From positions 18,786,001 through 18,850,000 of the forward strand of contig NC_071331.1 of the NCBI RefSeq assembly GCF_010183535.1: a stretch of 64,000 nt of DNA, read 5' to 3'. The notes below the pieces were generated by a model. The model searched no databases. It was not told the DNA's origin and worked only from the letters and a program-made list of their open reading frames with translations. The position numbers and the translations under genes are program-made. This document shows positions 10,315 to 22,500 of the stretch, one piece after another. Every line of letters begins with the position of its first letter. Position 1 is the first letter of the stretch. This DNA is from Caenorhabditis remanei (taxonomy: Eukaryota; Nematoda; Chromadorea; Rhabditida; Rhabditidae).

Positions 10315-13300
10315 TCACGCTCTAACCCTAACCACATCCTCCAACCATTTCGGTATTCTCAATCGATTCTTTTTCAGGAATTTGTAGAGAGAAGAGTTAT
10401 CCAATGAGAAGATTTTATCTAGTTTCATTCGTAATTCCTCATCCATTTCCGGGTATTTCCGTCCTTTACTTTCACCGAGACATTTCGTTTTCTCATCTAT
10501 AAAACGACAGAAATATCCTTTTGATTTACTGAATCGAATGTGCGATTCGTATGGATAATCTGGCAAATCCAGCCATTTCGTGAGTGTTGCCAAGACCTTA
10601 ACCGGTTGTTCCTTCAGCTCATCAGAATCAATGAATAGAATTTGTTGAAGTGAGAAATGTTCCAACCATTTATCCAAATGATGAACATATCTTCCACCAG
10701 AAATACATCTCTGTCGGATTTTCAATGATTCAGGAGAAGACGTTGTATTCAGAAGTATTGATTCAAGTGATCCGAATGATGTGGCTATCGGATCTTTGTG
10801 GGCAAGCAGGTGCTGGAAAAATTGAAAATTAAAAGATTTTTTTGTGTGTGTGTATTAGCGGCACAGTTCTTACAACTTCGCTCTACCGAAATGCCCTTGA
10901 AAAATGTTTATTTTTCTCTGAGTCTCTCGATTTCGCACACAAATCTCTTTGGTTTCGGTAGAGCACGGTTGTAAGAAGCGTGCCGTGCTTCTGGGATTTT
11001 TCCCATTTCCACTATTTTCCGGTTAATTCAAAAAATGTTTAATTCGAAAATGATCTCCGGGATAATTGCACTTTGTGTCTGCCTGTGTGTCTGTTATACC
11101 TTTAATGAGATAAATCAGTGATCACTTTTTTTGAGAAATTGAGCAACCCATTTTTTCAGACAAACAAAATCTCGGCCTGGATTCAAAAAATGTGCACAAT
11201 TTTTTTCGAAATCGTTATCATAAATAGCCAAATATCTTTCGTACGCTTGATTTTTTATCGATATTTAAAACATAGTCAAAAATTCTACTATTTTGCAAAA
11301 AAAGAGTTAAAATTTTTTATTGATATACCATCCTTCTTACAACTACGCCCCACCGCAAACGAGAGTATCGGCGAGAGACGCAGAGTTTTTTCAATTACGA
11401 CACTGATTTTCACAGTTTTTGACTTTTTTTTTAATTGTTATGAAAAACAACGAGAAACAAAACACATGTTTCTAACTTCTTTGAGCTCAATGCATTCTCA
11501 ATTTTCACTCTTTTACAGTTTTCTTCACAACTTGCTCACCTGAAACCACGAATACGCTCTTTGCGCGGGATTCTGCAGAATCACGACAAGTTTTGCATGT
11601 GGAATCAACGAGGCCGCCTGTTTCGGAGCCGACGGATTGTCAAAGTACGTGGCACTTTTCTCGTAGATTACTGTAGATTCATTCGGAAAGTTTGACATGT
11701 ACCTGAAAATCTGTCTGTGAGTGTGTTTGTCCAGATGTCTCCCTATACCATTCGACTCCTTTCAAATAATTTTTTCCACCAAAGAACTGAACTTCTTCGA
11801 AACTTCCAGGAACTGGTGAATTCTGGGAGACATCAGGATGGAGGGAGAGGAAACTGCCGAGAGCTGTGGATCCTGAAACAAGAAGTTTTGTGGACATCCG
11901 GATAGACAGATATTTACCAGTCTTTTGTGGTCCAAGAATCAATAAATCCGGTAATTTCTTCAGTGTGCAATTGATGGATGGTGGGAGAATTGCTTGATGA
12001 CGTGGATCTGTGCAAGGATTCTGAAAAAAATTGTTGTTGCTCTCGCCACGGGTCTTTTCCACTTCCACCAGGGATGTGCGGAACGGAAATCGGAAATTTC
12101 CGACTTTTTTCGGAACTTTCGGAAATTCTTGATTTTCGATAAATTTTTTCGAAATTTCATATATTTTCAAGATCACAGTCTCCCAGCCTCCGAAAACGAA
12201 CTGCAAGGAAATTTTTGATCTACCCTCATGAAACGAAAATTATGAGAACGTCTAGAAGCAGGTCTACAAATTTATTTTTTGATTTTTAGAATAAAGCTCC
12301 AAGTCAGGAATGATAAATTCAAGTTTTAGAATTATTCTGAGAGCATTATCAACCCATTCAATCCAAAAAATCCTGATTCTATATATTATTATAGGCCGAA
12401 AAGGCAATTTTTCATATTGATTTCGGAAAAATCTACGGGATTTGTTCATTTCTCTACATTATCCAACGAATGATAGCTCAAAACGTGCTCCGGGGAGTTG
12501 TTCACATTTCTGTAGGACGGTTTTTCAATTTGCTCATTAGTTTTCGAGAAATCGATCAAATTCTGTATTTTTTTCAATTTTTTGTTATTTTCTCGAAAAC
12601 TAATGAACAAATTAAAAAACCGTCCTACAGAAATGTGTAAAAATCTCTGGAGCACGTTTTGAGATATCATTCGTTGGATAATGTTGAGAACTGAACAAAT
12701 CCCGTAGATTTTTCTGAAATCAAAATGAAAAATTGCCATTTCGACCTGAAAAAATATATAAAACCAGGATTTTTTGGATTGAATCAGTGGATAATGCTCT
12801 CAGAATAATTCTAAAACTGAAAATTTCTTACTTCTGACCTTGAGCTTCACGCTAAAAATTATAGAAATAATGTTCTAGACCTGCTAATTTCTCAAATTTT
12901 TCGTTTCATGAGGGTAGATCAAAAATTTCCTTGCAGTTCTTTCTCGGAGTCTGGGAGACTGTGAAGATGATTAAAAAAAACGAAATTTGTGCGGAATCAA
13001 GAAATGCTGCAAAACCAACGTAAACGGTGTCAAAACGTCACAACTGTGTCAAAATTAACAAAATGTTCAATTTTTACTGCATATTTATTGGATTTTGACT
13101 ATGAAATGTTTGAAAAACCGAGTTTCCGAAATTTCCGGAATTTCCGGAAAGGAAAAAAATCGGAAAATTTCCGATTTCCGAAATTTTTCTTTCCGCACAT
13201 CCCTGTCTTCCACTTACCGTCCACAACGGAATTCTCTCTTCTGGAAATTTCTGAAAGTACAAATTCGCCGACTCTATCGGACTCTGCCATTTCAATTGAA

Positions 13301-15928
13301 TATTTGTCCAACATTTGAGAAAACGGAACAAATTTTCGAAAGTGTACAAAGCGAGACGATCATGCGAATAGTTCTGTTGGTGGGTCATGAATATTGAGAT
13401 CTGAAAATTAAAATGAGATTGGGATGGAGGAATGGATGGACATCTGGAAAAGCAGACTTATATTAGCACAGCACGGTTCTTACAAACGCGCTCTACCAAA
13501 ACCAAACAAAATTGTGAACGAAATTGAGAGACTCAGAAAAAAAGTGAAATTTTTCGTAAGCATTTCGGTGGAGCACATTTTTAAGAACTATGCCGAGCCA
13601 ATATTTACTTTGATAAATAAAAAACCAACCGGATTCAACAGAATAGTGAAAAAGAGGTCTCCTCCTTGAATCGAATGAATAATCTTATCAAAACCATCAG
13701 GATATTCATCGAATAACTGTGTATGAGTGTATAATCCACATGTTTGACGTGGCAACACATGAATTCCTGAATGAATGAATCCCTTTCGTCCGGTTGATGG
13801 TTTGAAGTGAGGATACTCTTCGGTGGCGGTGACGGAAACATTCCAGACCTGAAACATCAAAATGTATCTAAGAAAATAATGAATTTCTTTATCAAAACTC
13901 TAATAATAATTAGGATACGAAGATAACAACTATCCGCTATCATCTAAAAATTTTTTAGGAAAACAAGTATTTCTTACCTTCTTCCATGCCTCGAACATCT
14001 GTTCGTGTACTGGGAAGACACCGTCATGTTGTGGAGCAATTGCATATGGATAGTCGACTGGGAGGTGCATGTTCTGGAAATAGAATAATCCATACATCGA
14101 ACTATTAGCACGATACGCGTCTTACAACCGCGCTCAATCGAAGAAAATAGTGTGGGAAATTGAGAGACTAAGAGAAAAATAAACATTTTTCAATCGCATA
14201 TCGGTGGAGCGCAGTTGTAAGAACTGTGTCGAGCGAATAAAATTTGAACATTTTTAAATTTTTTTTCCGAAAACGTCGATTTTTGACTACACTTCAGAAT
14301 TCAACCAAAAGCTAGTTATGCATCACAAAATTGGATGTTTTTAATGTTAAAATTCTTTAAAATTCAACAAATTTGGTTTAAAAATTGGCGCCTTTTCAGC
14401 AGGGCTGAAAATTTCCAAGTATAGAATAATCAATGTTTCAAACAACTTTCAAACAATTGAAGGGGTTTTTAAGCCAATCGTTTGCAAAAACGCGTTTGAT
14501 ACCCTTTCAAATCTAATTTTTACGAATTTTCAATCAATTTTTTCTACAATTTCAACCAACCTGCGCAAAAATCTTATTCTGAATCATAATAGCCTCCAAA
14601 TAAGTGAAATTATGTTCATGTGCATGATTATGTCTCCACATATGAGGAAACCACACGAATTTCTCCGAATTCTCCACAAGAAACTCGTCTCCTCTGTCCT
14701 CTAAATCGTCTCCATTTCGGAAATAACTTCCAGAAAAACCCAAAAGAAATTTGAAATTTTCAACGGATTTTTGGAAATGAGATTGACTTGAAATTAATCG
14801 ATTGACGTCTTCTTCCACGATTCGAGTGCCGGCTGCACCTACGAATATATCATCAATATCAATCTGAAAATCTTTTTAATTATTTAGATTTTAATTAATT
14901 GCATTAATTATCTTTTCTACCTGCACAAATCTCTCCAATCCGAATGTCTTCTCCGTACCCATTGCCCACCAAAGTGCATCCAAAAACGTCATTTTCACTT
15001 GAAAATCTGTCAAATTTCTTCCAAAAATCACTCGTTCCACACCGTCTTCTCTCCCTAAATCTCTCACAACAACTGCTCTCTCATATCCACTTTTTACTGT
15101 CCCAGTGAGAATTGAATCGAAATTTTCAGATGTTTCAAATAGAATCCAATCAGATTCTTCTGAGGATAAATTTCGAAATGATCCGATTTTTGATATTTTG
15201 TGAATTGGGGATGGAGAAACAGTGAGACGTTGGATTCGTTGATTTTGCCACATCCAGAGCGAGCTTCCCTGGAAAAAAATATGTTTTTGAATGATTCTTG
15301 CTCAAAAATCCAAAGAAAATCACGAATTAAACTGGTTTTCTTGAAATTCTTTGTCTCAAAAATGCATAAATCTTACCTTAATCTTGATTCTTTTTAATTG
15401 ATCATTCGGTTTGCTTGCAATGAATGAAAACATTGGAACTCGATACTCTTTACAATATTTATCCAATAATTGCCGATTCCATCGTGCCATATTCAGATAT
15501 TTATAGTAATTCTCAATTATAATCAATGAGTATCTTCCTTTTCTTGATGTTGTTAGTACTGGAAGATTCTTCGACACTGCTTCCGCTTTAAATGCGAATT
15601 TTTGAGAGTTTAGCATCTGAATTATCGCTTTTCCGTGTCTTGAAAACATTGAATCTAGAATAACGAGAATCTTCTGATCGGTCCCATTGTTCTTATGAAA
15701 TTCTAGCGATTTCGGCGGGTTTTTTGAGAAGTAGTCGGCAAAACTCGGATTTTCTGGGTTTTCAAAGGGACAGGTATAGTTTTTGACTTGTTTCGCGGGT
15801 TTTCTTGGTTTTGAAGGCTTTTGTGATAATGGAAATGTAGAAAAATACAGGAAGTAAACTAGAAGAATAGCTGCAAGCCATTTTAACGGCCGGGTGAGTC
15901 TGGGGTTCAGGTATGGCGTTATTATCAT
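10315..15928 (-). CDS. hst-1: Heparan sulfate N-deacetylase/N-sulfotransferase (862 aa)
   Basis: Ten minus-strand exons: 15928-15377, 15268-14921, 14863-14561, 14073-13978, 13848-13630, 13400-13218, 12020-11918, 11872-11749, 11702-11540, 10812-10315; every junction is in phase. The bifunctional Golgi enzyme removes N-acetyl from GlcNAc of heparan sulfate and N-sulfates it using PAPS. Residues 15-31 form a single N-terminal membrane anchor (type II topology). The deacetylase part contains [37 protein letters not shown] and [16 protein letters not shown]. The sulfotransferase part starts near 590, with the PAPS loop GPQKTGS at 597-603, then [12 protein letters not shown] and [12 protein letters not shown]. 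Length is close to the known worm enzyme. A trans-splice-like acceptor lies at 15950, and a 6-codon uORF overlaps the ATG. Introns contain MITEs and a nested element. Shares a 585-bp upstream region with dic-1. Confidence 0.95.
10857..10989. mobile_element. MITE, 140-bp family (copy 4) in the last hst-1 intron
   Basis: GGCACAGTTCTTACAACTTCG at the left, GGTTGTAAGAAGCGTGCCGTGCT at the right, core TCTCTGAGTCTCTCGATTTCG. Confidence 0.8.
11172..11320 (+). repeat. Degenerate GC-element relative
   Basis: Internal sequence (AAAAAATGTGCACAATTTTTT, TTTTTATCGATATTTAAAACATAGTC) matches the interior of the GGCCCGG element at 18742, but the GC-rich ends are lost. A fragment resembling the MITE (CTTCTTACAACTACGCCCCACC) follows at 11332. 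Confidence 0.5.
12070..13204. mobile_element. Foldback element with AGGGATGTGCGGAA ends, carrying a nested insertion
   Basis: Left end AGGGATGTGCGGAACGGAAATCGG, right end CGGAAATTT..CTTTCCGCACATCCCT; rich in GGAAATTTCC. It is interrupted by the 12174-12963 element. A related copy without the insertion lies at 22092-22345 and shares the internal GGTGTCAAAACGTCACA-type sequence. Confidence 0.7.
12174..12963. mobile_element. Foldback element nested inside 12070-13204
   Basis: Ends CACAGTCTCCCAG and CTGGGAGACTGTG. Arms of about 250 bp: GATCTACCCTCATGAAACGAAAA at the left, its reverse complement near 12903-12925 at the right. The centre has a second inverted repeat (GTTTTCGAGAAATCGATC and related). 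The right arm recurs alone at 61826-62072. Lies in hst-1 intron 6. Confidence 0.8.
13461..13602. mobile_element. MITE, 140-bp family (copy 5) in hst-1 intron 5
   Basis: TATTAGCACAGCACGGTTCTTACA on the left, TTTAAGAACTATGCCGAGCC on the right, with core GAGAGACTCAGAAAAAAAG. Confidence 0.75.
14101..14228. mobile_element. MITE, 140-bp family (copy 6) in hst-1 intron 3
   Basis: ATTAGCACGATACGCGTCTTACAACC at the left, GGAGCGCAGTTGTAAGAACTG at the right; slightly shortened near the left end. Confidence 0.75.
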
Positions 15929-15945
15929 CGTTTCCGCCGCGGCAT
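15925..15945 (-). promoter_or_regulatory. Upstream ORF overlapping the hst-1 start
   Basis: Reads ATG CCG CGG CGG AAA CGA TGA (MPRRKR, stop). Its TGA overlaps the hst-1 initiator as ATGA. It begins 4 nt after the presumed acceptor (TTTCAG/ATAAATG), so a scanning ribosome should meet it first. Confidence 0.5.
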
Positions 15946-15949
15946 TTAT

Positions 15950-16533
15950 CTGAAAGTAGCTATATAAGGTAAATTGTTGTGTTTTTCATTATTTTCAATG
16001 TCAAAAAAATTTTTCAGGCTGCTTTTTGGTCCTAAATTCAAGCTTTTTGATTAAAAAATAGCAAACAGCTTGACTGTCGTCAAATTAAATGCAGAATACG
16101 CAAACACCACGCATTGCGGACAATGCGTTTTAAATGACGAGCAGGAAATTGATGAATTTTCGTATGGGAATGTTGACGATAAAGCGTGTGAAAACAATGG
16201 TTCAAGCTGGAAAATTGCTGAAAATGGAGTTGGAAAAAGTTGAGAAGCTGGTTTTCGAAGTCAACGATCGAAGGATCGCGGAAAATCTCATCTAAATTAG
16301 TCAAACAACGTTAATTACTTGATTAGAACAAAATTTAGCATGCTTCAACAAACACACAGAGTGTTTCGGCTCCAATAAAGCATTCGAAATACGATTTTTA
16401 CAATAATATCCAACAGGAAAACCCTTCTGAAACAGCAATTTTCCAGCTTAAACCTGGTTTTCACCGTAATCCACACATTTCATAAAACACGGATTGCAGG
16501 CAAAAAACCACCGGATGGCCAGTAAATTCTAAA
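15950..16533. other. Divergent hst-1/dic-1 intergenic region
   Basis: About 585 bp between two divergently transcribed genes, presumably holding both promoters. TGAAACAG occurs at 16428. No TATA box or convincing extra exon seen. Confidence 0.4.
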
Positions 16534-19500
16534 ATGCCGTGTTTTTTCTTCATTCTGGACACCAGCGGGTCCATGTCCACTCGATCACATCCGCAATTCT
16601 CATTTTTTGATCTCGCAAAGAATTATATTGAAACTTTTATCAAGGTTTGCGAGGAGAACATTGTTTCTCCGTCTCTATTCAGTGTCAGTTTCCTTCAAAT
16701 CTCTAATTTTTTCAGGTCCGAACACGACATGATAGTCGAATTGCGATTGGAAGGGAGAATGACAGATATTTCTTAATGACAACTCAAACAAGATATCCAG
16801 AAAATGTCAAGGTCATTATTTACTTGAAAAGCTCCAAACCCCAAAATTATTATTATTTCTATCGAAAAATGTGATATTTAAACTTGAATGGGCGCCGAAA
16901 GCAAGAACGGAGAAGGAAAAGTAATAAAATGCGTTCGATGGTCGAAGAACATGTTCATTGTTTTTTGACAATATTTCATAGAAAGTGACACGTTCAATAC
17001 CGGTATTCTAGCACGGCACAGTTCCTACAACTGCGCTCCACCGAAATACCCTCGAAAAATGTCTCTTTTCCTCTGCGTCTCTCATATTCGCATGCAATTT
17101 TCTTCGGTGTCGGTAGAATGCGGTTGTAAAAAGCGTGCCGTGCTAATAGTCGATTGAACACATTGGACAAGTGTTCGCGGGCTTATTTTAATAACGAAAA
17201 GCTCACTATTTCTCTGAAAAACAAATCAAATGTTTCATTTTCGCCTCTTCAAACCCCTCAAATCCTTAATTTTTTTAGGTTGTCTCTGAAAAACTGGGTG
17301 GAATCGTTGTCGACGAACTGAAAAAGCTGACTTTACCGTATGGAAGTGCCCAATTACACCACACAATTCTCGACGCATTCCGTGTATTACACGTGAATAG
17401 AGCACAAACTGGAATCGATGGAGTCGGAACGGGACGGGCAATTCAGAATACTGAACAAGTTGTCATGATTTTATTAACTGATGGAAGTGGAATCAGTGGA
17501 ATTCCTATTGATTTTCGATTATTTTTTGATCCGCCGTTCTTGGGAAGTGAAATGACAAAAGAGGCGTTCCGGTGGGATCAGAAGTTGTATACAGTGGTGA
17601 GTTTTTAATGAGGAAGAAGGAGGGAAAACGCAATAAAAAGTTATTAGAACGGCACGCTTCTTACAACCGCGCTCTACTGAAATCAAAGAAAATTTTGTGC
17701 GAAAGTGAGAGACTCAGAGAAAAAGAGACATTTTTCAACGGCATTTCGGTGGAGCGCAGTAGACAAACATCCTCGAAACCAGACATGCAGGCATCTGAAA
17801 CTGTAAAAACACGTACTTTTGAATCTGTTGAAAAACTTTAAAAAAACAGACAAATCTGAAAATGAGCAGATTTTCTGAAACAACATTTTTCCCCCAATTT
17901 TCAGGTATTCCGTATTCCATCCACTCCCTACCGACCCACTCAATCCCAATTGACCACCATCGACATTGATCTCCCAGTTATCGAAAAGTTGTGCTCCCGC
18001 ACAAGTGGGCGGAGTTTCTCGATCATCTCAACGCGACAAATTCAAATCTCAATTGATTATATTCTAGCAATGGCGAGTCAACATAAAGTTGGCGTTCGAT
18101 TTGATTGTTTACCGGCGATACGTACGTTTTTATTGGGGATTTCCGAATAGGAAATTCGTTATTTTCACCACAAAAACTTTATTTTATTTCAATTTCCTCT
18201 CAATTCAATCAAACCCAATACCGCCCCTCGAAGACTTTACAGCTGGAAACGTTTCACCGGACGAAATCGCTCGGATAAAAGCGAAATTCAAGAAAGTGAT
18301 CGATAAGAAGCCGGTGACCAATTTGATCTCTCGACTGAATCCACAAGGAAGACCTGTTTCGTGTCATTGGCCAATTCCCGAATCGTATTTTCCAATGAGA
18401 GCTATGTGAGTTTATTGTTGAGCTGGTGGAAAAAGCAATGAAAGAGGATTGGAAATGACCCGGATTTTTGAAAAGAACTTCTTTTTTTTGTTTTCAATTT
18501 TTCACTTTGAAAAAGTTCTCAATTTACTCGTTTTTTCATACTATCTTCGTGATAGTTTAGTATAATTTTCGCAAGATTGACTGCATTTTTCAGCGCCACG
18601 CCTCCGGCGAACTTACTGAAATTTGAAAAAAAAATTCCTCCAAAACAGACAAAAACGGGATTACAACAGATTTTGCCTAAAAATTCGAATTTTTCACAAT
18701 TTTTTGAAGCTTTTGGACATCCGGACATCTAGACAGACAGACTTGCAAAATATCGGCCCGGCCCGGCCCGGCCCGGTCGGCCCGGAGTCAAAAAATGAGC
18801 ACAATTTTTTCACAAAATTTTTCGAAATTTTTTGAAATTTTCATCAAAAATAGTCAAAAATCCTATGTACACTCGAGTTTTATCGATATGTAAAAACATA
18901 GTCGAAAATTCGACTTTTTTGCGAAAAAATCAAAAAATTTTCAAAAAAATTCAAATTTTCAAATTTTTGTACTGTGACCCGGGCCGGGCCGGTGAAAATT
19001 CTCAAATCGGCCCGGCCCGGCCCGTTGCAAGTATGTAGACAGACTACCGACACACATGTGGACATCCGGATTACTCAATAAGCAGACACACAAACAGACA
19101 GAAATCGGAAAAAAAACAGTCGAAAGCCCAGTTTTTTGTTTTCAACATGTTGAAAATTGGGGTTTTCGACGAATATCCAACTTTCCAATGCAAAATTAGA
19201 ATTTCAAGCTTCAAGAATTAATTTTGGACTCTGGTGAGCCTTTTTAATATGGAAAACGTCTATTATTTTCAGCTAAAATTTCATTTTTGATCGAAAAAAT
19301 TAATCCGATTTTTCATCAGTTTTTGATCCAAAATTTCAACTTTTGAAAACATTTCACGAAAATCGCGCATTTTTAATGAAATCTTTTCAAAAAAATTCAA
19401 GTTTCGATCTTGGAGCCTGCCGAGCCCGGAATTTTCCAACCCCGATGAGCACGTCATGCAAAAATGTCTGAAATTTGATCAAAAACCTATGAAATGTATA

Positions 19501-22500
19501 TATTTCTTTCCAGGGACCAACTCCCCCAACGTACCGCTCATCCCGTCATTCTATGTGCTCCAATGGCTCTTCCATTGACAATACGAACAGAAATTCCAGT
19601 GGATAAACTGGAATTAGAGCCAAGTGGTGTCTCTGATATCATTATGGAAATATTACAAGGACGAAAGGATATGACTGTTTGGACATATATAGAGGGTTCA
19701 TCGAACGGTCCGACTGCTCCATTCGGATGTCTTCGTATGAATACAATGGGAACTGGAATCACTCTTATATTACTTCCATTCAACTTTCCATTGTTCTATC
19801 CACTAATTGAAGAAGTAATCAAAGATCCCATTCTGACGACATCACAAGTTTGGAGACAGAGACTTGACTCCTATTTTCAGACTGTTCCTTATTACTATTT
19901 TACGGTGAGTTTCGAGAAAAAACCTTTTTTTTTTAAAGATAGACTTTTGCGTTTGTCTGCCCAACAGTACGAACAATACGAATTTCCATACTTCCTAACC
20001 GGAACGGTCCGGCGCGTAACTCGCTCCAAACTCAATACTGTGATCTGAAAAATATACCAAAATGTAGATCTCGACGAGTTCTATACTAGTGACCAAGTAC
20101 GGTCCGGATAGCTATTCGTTTACATGTCGCGGGCAGGTAAAAGGTGCCAAAAACGCTAAAATGACCAAATAACCATTCCACCCCTTCCCGCGGGACATCA
20201 AGAAATTGCCATTCGGCCCGTGGTAGGTCACGGATATAGAACTCGTCGAGATCTACATTTTCGTATATTTTTCAGCTCATAAGATTGAGTTTTAAGCGAG
20301 TTACGCGCCGGCCCGTGTTGCAAGAATGAAAATTTCTTTCTGTCTGATTTTCTCTGTGCCCAGATGTCTATTTTGTCTTTTTCCAGCAAATGCGAATCTG
20401 TCTTGACAAAATCCGAGTGAAAGTTGAGTACAACAGTTCGATGAGTAACATCTACGCGGGCGCCCTTCTCTCACATCTGAATCGTCTCAAAGTGAAAGCG
20501 AAAGAAGAATTTGATCAAGTGGGAATTGCGACGAAATTGAATGAATCAAGAGCGCCCAGATTGACGAATCCATCGGTAAGGAATACGGTAGACATCTGGT
20601 GGTACTTGCTTTTAGAACTGAACTCTTGTGCATTGGAGCGCGTTTGATTTTATTCAGTATTGAATTTTTCCCTCTTTTTTCCAATTTTTACCCGAAGGAA
20701 GGATTTATCTTTCATAAATCATAAAAGCAAACGCGCTCCAATGCAAAAGAGTTCCATTTCGTAAGCAAATACCGCTAGACATCTAAAATTCTCTACTATC
20801 CTTCCATTTTTAGATCCGAATCGAACGAATCACATCTCGCACGTCGATCATCGGATTGGGAACTGAAGATGATAATATCGAGGATGAAAACTTGGATGGT
20901 GTCGAACCGACGCCCATTTACTCGGGAGATTTTCAGGTTTGTGCCTTTTTATGGACATCTGGAAGTACAGACACACAGACATACATATGTTTAAACTTTC
21001 AGATTCCTCTCTACCCTCCTCTCATTTCTGAAGCTCACGGAGACACTTCATACCGTAATCCGTATTCATCAACTATTGAAGATCTAGTTAGCAAACTGAA
21101 TAAGTATGTTTGAATGCTATAATTATTCGCTCGACACAGTTCTTACAACTGCGCTCCACCGAAATGCTCTTGAAAAATGCCTACTTTTCTCTGAGTCTCT
21201 CATTTTTTGCACTCAATTTTCTTTGGGTGCGGTAGAGCGCGGTTGTAAGACGCGTGCCGTGCTAATAAAAAAAATCAATTCCAATTTATTGTGTTTTCAG
21301 AATCGAAGCGAACGTTGAGATGCTGTTCAATCCCCATAAGACAACACTTCTGGATATGGCGAAACTTGGTGTCAAACCGAGATTCAATACGCTAGGTTAG
21401 TCCAATTTCACCGAAGTTTCCCTACTTAGTTTCTTGTAATTCCAACTCTTTTGATTTCAGAAGAACTCCACAACATGCCACAGAAAACAATGGGAGAATA
21501 TGAAGCATATCAAGCGGTTCGTTCATTTTTCATCAATCTTTTCTACTGAAAATGACTTATTCCAGGCCCGCCAACAATTCTACGGGCCACCGATGCGAAA
21601 AATTGACGAGGAAAGAGATCGGACGCATGCATTTGGAAATCCGTATAAACTGAAAGGAATGGGTGCTGGAATTGATGAGGTAATTAGAGGAAAATTATAT
21701 AATTAGTTTTCAAAAGGCTCCGGGACATTTCGCCACTAGACGTTTCGCCACCGGACATTTCGCCACCAGACGTTTCGCCACCAAAAAATGGAGTATTCCC
21801 GAAGCTTTATAGGGAAAAAAGCAGATCACTTTAATTAGCCTAATCAAAGCGTACTAGTGGTATGTTTTTTTCCCTATAAAGCTTTGGAAATTCTCCATTT
21901 TTTGGTGGCGAAACGTCTGGTGGCGAAATGTCTGGTGGCGAAATGTCTAGTGGCGAAATGTCCGGTGGCGAAACGTCTAGTGGCGAAATGTCCCGGAGCC
22001 TTTCAAAATACTTCCGAAAATTGGCTGATGTTTTGGAGAAGGATAACAAATGTAAATTAATGAATTATGTGTTCTGATTATCGAAACCAGGGATGTGCGG
22101 AACTAAAAATTTCCGAATTTTTTTTTCGGAAATATGGAATAAAAACAAAAAATTCTGTAAATTTTGACTTGACACAGATGTGACGTTTTGGCACCGTTCA
22201 TGTTGGTTTTGAAGCAATCATCACGTAAATATTTAAAATTTTCGAAATTTAGAAGTTCTGAAAAGAAAAATCGGAAATTTTCTGATTGAAAAAAGTTCCA
22301 AAAAAGTCGGAAATTTCCGATTTCCGTTCTGTCCCGTTCGTTTTTCACACTCAAAATAGTATACTTGTCACGGGCCGGGCCGGGCCCGCTAAAAAAATCT
22401 TCCGGCCCGGCCCGTCAAAATATTGAAAAAAAAATCAGCCGATGATCAGAATCAGATCAAGAACTTGCTGGAGGCTTCTGAAAGTAGTCTTATCGAATCC

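Noticed and set aside
11118..11543. 141-codon plus-strand frame
   Set aside because: Lies in an hst-1 intron and on the opposite strand, runs through AT-rich repeat remnants, no domain.
16080..16304. 74-codon minus-strand frame between hst-1 and dic-1
   Set aside because: No splice partner or family match; the region is more likely the shared promoter.
21840..22049. 69-codon minus-strand frame with DVSPPDIS repeats
   Set aside because: It is the translation of the inverted GTGGCGAAA tandem repeat inside a dic-1 intron; no start context, no partner exon.
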